64,000 nt of DNA from Bacillota bacterium (GTDB lineage: Bacteria > Bacillota > Clostridia > Acetivibrionales > DSM-1351): contig JAEWCZ010000069.1 of the NCBI GenBank assembly GCA_023390335.1, positions 62,001 through 126,000 of the forward strand, read 5' to 3'. Shown one piece after another: positions 60,143 to 64,000 of the stretch; the first letter of the stretch is position 1; each line of letters starts with the position of its first letter. Below the pieces are notes generated by a model. The model was not told the DNA's origin and searched no databases. It saw only the letters and a list, made by a program, of their open reading frames with translations. Position numbers and translations under genes: made by a program.

Positions 60143-61339
60143 AACTCTAAACATATACTTTAAAATACTCTTAATTATAAGAACAAGTTCAATAATTCCT
60201 AAAATACCTACAATTGTTACCAAGTCTCTGTTTTCCGTAACGATGTTTTTGATTTTTGTCCTGTAATCCGCAGGTGCTGAAACAGTTTTATCAGAGTAAA
60301 GATTAACTTCTATTTCAGTACTATCATTCAGTGTGTATTTTAAAACACCTGCAATAATCTCGGTATTAACCGGGAGTTTCAACTTTTCATTTGGTATAAA
60401 ACTTATACTTTTTATAAAACTGTTTCCAGCAGGATAGGTATAATAAACATCAATTTTGCTAACCAAATTAATCTTTACATTATCTACCTCTATACTTCTC
60501 TGAGGTATATTCTTAGGAACCAGAATTCCAGTATAAAACTTTGAAAAACCGTAATCAAACAGTTTGGCAGTTTCGGAGAAGGCTTTATCTTCACTGGTAT
60601 TGAATACCACAGCAATAAGTCTTTTATCATTCTGAGAAGCCGTAGTTACAGCGGAAAAACTCTGGGGATTTGTATTTGTACCCAATTTACCGCCATCAAC
60701 ACCTTTATAGCTCCAAAATAGTGTATTTTGGTTTGTTAAAATTGAAGAATTATTTCCATTAAGCCAGCCAAAACCTCTTGCGCCGAATATTACATTAAAA
60801 GTATTATTTGATATTGCTGCTTTTATAAGTAAAGCGATATCCTTGGCAGAAGTATATTGACCCTTCTCATAAAGACCTGTTGGATTTACAAAGAAAGTAT
60901 CTTTTAGGGATAGCTCTTTGGCTTTCGTATTCATATATCTAACAAATTTTTGGATATCACCATTGCCTACATATTCGGCAAGTGCTACAGCTGCATCATT
61001 TCCCTGTGAAAGCATTACGGCATAAAGCAAGTCTTCAACCGTATACTGGTTTCCTACCACAAGATTAAGTCCCTTAAAGCTGGCGGCATTTTTACTGATT
61101 GTAATCTTTGCATTTAAATCCGTTTTCTCAATGGTAACAAGAGCTGTCATAAGTTTGCACATAACTGAAGGTGATAAATGCTTATAAGAATCTTTTTCAA
61201 AAAGAACTTGTCCTCTCACTGTGTCCATCAAGACAACAGAGCTTGATGAAAGACCTTCAGCCGGCGTCCATGCAAAAGCCGGAATACTATTGAATATTAA
61301 AATTAATGCCACTATAACTAAAAGGATTTTTTTGCTCAT
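60119..61339 (-). CDS. PBP5/DacF-family protein with degenerate active site (probable pseudoenzyme)
   Basis: A 406-residue protein with S11 D,D-carboxypeptidase architecture: signal peptide (to about residue 23), S11 domain, beta domain, and a C-terminal membrane helix (about 365-390, LVTIVGILGIIELVLII). The fold clearly aligns with the intact enzyme at 14771: PSVMCKLMTAL against IASTTKIMTAI. But the three active-site motifs are changed: S-x-x-K reads V59-M-C-K62, S-x-N reads Q112-G-N114 and K-T-G reads K218-L-G220. Serines sit one residue earlier in the first two motifs. Loss of the nucleophile position in all three suggests no carboxypeptidase activity, possibly a peptidoglycan-binding or regulatory role. 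The reading frame is intact, so it is not a decayed pseudogene. ATG at 61339 follows AGGTGA. Confidence 0.88.
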   Translation of the reverse strand: MSKKILLVIVALILIFNSIPAFAWTPAEGLSSSSVVLMDTVRGQVLFEKDSYKHLSPSVMCKLMTALVTIEKTDLNAKITISKNAASFKGLNLVVGNQYTVEDLLYAVMLSQGNDAAVALAEYVGNGDIQKFVRYMNTKAKELSLKDTFFVNPTGLYEKGQYTSAKDIALLIKAAISNNTFNVIFGARGFGWLNGNNSSILTNQNTLFWSYKGVDGGKLGTNTNPQSFSAVTTASQNDKRLIAVVFNTSEDKAFSETAKLFDYGFSKFYTGILVPKNIPQRSIEVDNVKINLVSKIDVYYTYPAGNSFIKSISFIPNEKLKLPVNTEIIAGVLKYTLNDSTEIEVNLYSDKTVSAPADYRTKIKNIVTENRDLVTIVGILGIIELVLIIKSILKYMFRVKKTRTQQ

Positions 61340-61564
61340 CAACTTCACCTGCCGAAAGTAATAATTCATTTCCTAATATAATCATAGAACATAGGGGCTC
61401 AATTAACAAGGCAAAAATCAATAATCTAAGGTTAAAAATAGGTTACAAATTTTTCAATAATTATTAAAGTTATTCAGCAAATGAAAACAATGCATATAAC
61501 CGGTACTAAAATAAAATAATACATTTAAACCGTAGCTTAAATTTTAAAAAAAAGGAGCTTAAAA

Positions 61565-63298
61565 TTGGGAGTTGTAAAGAGATTAAGCAAATACATTATA
61601 TATGACGAAAAAAGTATCAAACATGACTTTGAATTAAAGGAAACAAAGTCGTTAAATTGCGACAAGGCAAAAAACGCTGCTTCTATGGACACCTTTGATA
61701 GTGAGGAGTTCAAAGATTTTTTTGAAGAATGCCCTGTTAATGACGAATATCTTGATGAGTCAGTATCGGATGAATTAGATAATAATAAAATCATTATAAA
61801 AAAAATATATAACATACCTGAAAACAGTGATATTGTATACAGGGAGTTCAATATAACCGTTCAAGATGAGAATTATCAGGCATTTATAGTATTTATTGAC
61901 GGAATGACAGACAGTAGTATTATAAGCAATAATATTCTTCAGCCTTTAATGATTTTATCAAACCTTGATATTAAACAAGAGGTAAAGGATATAGGTGAAT
62001 TTATATTCAATAGACTTATACCTTTTAATCAGTTAAAAAAATCTAAGAATTTCAAAGAGGTTGTAAGCAGTATTAATTTTGGCGGATGTGCCGTATTTGT
62101 AGATGGATTAGAATACGCATACGTAGCGGATACAAAAAAATGGGAACACAGAGGTGTGGGTGAGCCAAATTCCGAAACTGTTATAAGAGGACCGCAGGAG
62201 GCTTTTAATGAACAAATAAGAGCAAATACGGCACTTTTAAGGAAAATATTAAAGGATAAAGACTTAACAATTAAGGGACTTACAATAGGTAAACGTAGCA
62301 ATACTCCCTGTGCTGTCATGTATATCCGAGATATTGCAAATGATTCTCTTGTACGTGAAGTAATAAAAAGAGTCAAAAGTATTAAGGTTGACTATATATT
62401 CGATTCGGGTGAATTGGAGCAACTACTGGAAGACAGTACTTTCTTAACAGCACCACAGATATTTGCAACAGAAAGACCTGATACTGTTGCAAGAATGCTT
62501 GCCCAAGGGAACATAGCTGTTATACTGGACGGAAGTCCATACGTCCTTGTGATGCCTGCAACAATAACCGAATACCTTAGTACGCCGGAAGATATAAACA
62601 TACGATTTCCATATGTCAATTTTGTACGTATGATAAGAATAATAGGTGTTATCATAGCACTTTTATTACCGGGGCTGTATATAGCTGTAACAAATTATCA
62701 TCAGGAAATGATTCCGACTAATCTTTTATTTGCCATAGAGGCTTCAAGAGAGATTGTTCCGTTTCCAACAGTTATTGAAATAATAATAATGGAATTTTCG
62801 TTTGAACTAATAAGAGAAGCAGGAATCAGAGTGCCGGGAGCTATCGGCTCTACAATAGGCATTGTGGGAGGTCTTATTTTAGGCCAGGCAGCTGTTTCAG
62901 CAAATCTTGTAAGTCCAATACTAATAATAGTAGTAGCTATAACGGCACTTGGTTCCTTTTCAATACCCAGTTTCTCTATGTCCTTTTCCATAAGAATAAT
63001 TCGGTTTGCTTATATTATATTAGGGTCAATAGCCGGATTTTTTGGAATAGCATTAGGTCTGCTGTTGAATGCATTGCTGCTTGCATCATCAAAATCCTTT
63101 GGAGTACCTTTTCTGACACCATTTGGGCCTATTACTAACGGAAAATATTCAGATAAGCTAATGAGAAAGCCTATGTGGAAACAAGAAAAAAGGCCGGATT
63201 ATCTGAATACAAAGGATATCATAAAGCAGCCCGAAGTAAGCAGAGGTTGGACTCGCAGTGATGCAGGTGAGGACGGAGGCGAGGATAATGAGGAATAA
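61565..63298 (+). CDS. Spore germination protein, GerAA family, second locus
   Basis: A 577-residue A subunit of a second germinant receptor, longer than the copy at 56393 through an N-terminal extension of about 60 residues rich in acidic residues (FDSEEFKDFFEEC). The GerA domain shows VFVDGLEYAYVADT and GPQEAFNEQIRANTALLRKIL near 215, then about five helices (GVIIALLLPGLYIAVTNYHQE, IREAGIRVPGAIGSTIGIVGG), and an acidic tail (SDAGEDGGEDNEE). TTG at 61565 follows AAGGAGC. It overlaps the gerB gene downstream by 11 bp. It lies 225 bp from the divergent PBP5-like gene. Confidence 0.93.
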   Translation: MGVVKRLSKYIIYDEKSIKHDFELKETKSLNCDKAKNAASMDTFDSEEFKDFFEECPVNDEYLDESVSDELDNNKIIIKKIYNIPENSDIVYREFNITVQDENYQAFIVFIDGMTDSSIISNNILQPLMILSNLDIKQEVKDIGEFIFNRLIPFNQLKKSKNFKEVVSSINFGGCAVFVDGLEYAYVADTKKWEHRGVGEPNSETVIRGPQEAFNEQIRANTALLRKILKDKDLTIKGLTIGKRSNTPCAVMYIRDIANDSLVREVIKRVKSIKVDYIFDSGELEQLLEDSTFLTAPQIFATERPDTVARMLAQGNIAVILDGSPYVLVMPATITEYLSTPEDINIRFPYVNFVRMIRIIGVIIALLLPGLYIAVTNYHQEMIPTNLLFAIEASREIVPFPTVIEIIIMEFSFELIREAGIRVPGAIGSTIGIVGGLILGQAAVSANLVSPILIIVVAITALGSFSIPSFSMSFSIRIIRFAYIILGSIAGFFGIALGLLLNALLLASSKSFGVPFLTPFGPITNGKYSDKLMRKPMWKQEKRPDYLNTKDIIKQPEVSRGWTRSDAGEDGGEDNEE

Positions 63299-64000
63299 CG
63301 AGGGTTTTGGGTCTTGGGAGGCCATTTGTTTACTAATAAATATGATTTTTGTTCAGGCTATATTGCATTTCCCAAAAGATGCGGCAGGTGTGGGGGGCAG
63401 CGCAGGCTGGATTATACCTATAGCAGTAACAATAATAGCCTATATATACTTTGCCATAGCCACCGGATTTTATAGACAACATGGAAATTTGGATTTACTT
63501 GATATATCTCAAAAAGCTGCAGGAAGGATAATGAAAATAATAGTAGGACTTTTGGTAGCCTTATTACTGATTATCCTAGAAGCATCCCTTTTGGGTGAAT
63601 ATGCACACTCACTAAAAATAATATCCCTTGATAAATCTCCTTTATCTTATATTCTTATATTTTTTATGATTGGGATGATTGCTGCAGCTTATTACGGAAT
63701 TGAAGTAGTGGCACGTATAAGTGCCTTTATAGTACCGATATGTATAATAGGATTTATATTAATAACTATAGGTGTTATCCCTGAGTATAACATAGACAAT
63801 GTTTTGCCAATACTTGGAAAAGGTGTTGATTCTATAATTAATGGAAGTAGTGTCAGCTTACACCTTGTTGCTCCGCTGCTGCTAATATTTTTTTTGATAC
63901 CGTATTTTAAGAGAAGGAATCTAAACCGTGTAGGTTATTTATCGATAACTATATCAGGGTTAATCATGTTTTGGTCCACATTAGCCTTTTTATTAACTTA
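63288..64000 (+). CDS. Spore germination permease, GerAB family, 5' part (runs off window end)
   Basis: An open frame from the ATG at 63288, overlapping the gerA stop by 11 bp, to the window end (about 237 codons). The protein is polytopic: GSWEAICLLINMIFVQAILH, FPKDAAGVGGSAGWIIPIA, then several helices, with IEVVARISAFIVPICIIG near 140, matching the GerAB/APC family. GAGGACGGAGGCGAGG precedes the start. Its C-terminus and any C subunit lie beyond the window. The arrangement is gerA-gerB, unlike the first locus. Confidence 0.9.
   Translation, partial: MRNNEGFGSWEAICLLINMIFVQAILHFPKDAAGVGGSAGWIIPIAVTIIAYIYFAIATGFYRQHGNLDLLDISQKAAGRIMKIIVGLLVALLLIILEASLLGEYAHSLKIISLDKSPLSYILIFFMIGMIAAAYYGIEVVARISAFIVPICIIGFILITIGVIPEYNIDNVLPILGKGVDSIINGSSVSLHLVAPLLLIFFLIPYFKRRNLNRVGYLSITISGLIMFWSTLAFLLT

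Noticed and set aside
60119..61339. Interpretation of the PBP5-like gene as a decayed pseudogene or sequencing error
   Set aside because: The frame is intact over 406 codons with a good start, signal peptide and anchor, and three separate motifs differ; one error could not produce this.
1..64000. tRNA, rRNA, CRISPR, IS element, prophage or restriction system
   Set aside because: None found on reading both strands: no repeat-spacer arrays, no transposase or integrase proteins, and no conserved T-loop or rRNA blocks.

Overview
The window reads as one continuous stretch of chromosome from a low-GC, endospore-forming member of the Clostridia. The evidence is a spore-coat-core protein (alpha/beta SASP), the prkA-yhbH-spoVR trio, two Ger germinant-receptor clusters, strong purine-rich ribosome binding sites, frequent TTG/GTG starts and A+T-rich intergenic DNA. 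MurE carries the DNPR motif of meso-diaminopimelate-adding enzymes. Gene content resembles Ruminiclostridium (Clostridium) cellulolyticum and relatives; that is an inference from memory, not a database match. I see no rRNA, tRNA, CRISPR array, insertion sequence, integrase or prophage gene.

Layout. 1-11.3 kb: end of rodA, then a division and cell wall cluster mraZ-rsmH-ftsL-pbp-murE-murF-mraY-ftsW-murG, opening with a sigma-A promoter and a 10-bp-periodic MraZ operator. murD is absent from its usual place. 11.3-18.9 kb: a SASP gene, a PyrR-attenuated uracil permease, a glycolipid-type glycosyltransferase, an active DacF-type carboxypeptidase, a B12/radical-SAM enzyme and a HAAS/PadR pair. 19.1-25.8 kb: prkA-yhbH-spoVR and htpG, with a perfect CIRCE element before htpG. 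25.9-32.6 kb: two chemoreceptors, an acyl-CoA synthetase with its HTH-cupin regulator, and an HD-GYP phosphodiesterase. 32.6-39.2 kb: LysR regulator, single-chain purL, a sugar isomerase-like protein and a lipoprotein.

39.2-49.9 kb: a complete Gram-positive Tad (tight adherence) pilus operon behind a consensus promoter: CpaE-like and CpaF ATPases, TadB and TadC platform proteins, a Flp1-like pilin, TadE-type pseudopilins, a large TadG-like coiled-coil protein, an FHA protein and two prepilin peptidases. 49.9-53.9 kb: patatin, YjbQ, an unknown protein, dCMP deaminase and a secreted amidase.

53.9-64 kb: a spore/cell-wall neighbourhood. A gerA-gerC-small ORF-gerB operon diverges from a 3D-domain wall protein; then a c-di-AMP (ydaO-type) riboswitch with its own promoter and terminator precedes a dapB-like gene; next comes a PBP5-family protein in which all three active-site motifs are degenerate (a probable pseudoenzyme); finally a second gerA-gerB pair runs off the window end. 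The most notable points are the riboswitch-dapB link and the apparently dead carboxypeptidase among germination genes, plus the dual-peptidase, FHA-linked Tad locus.
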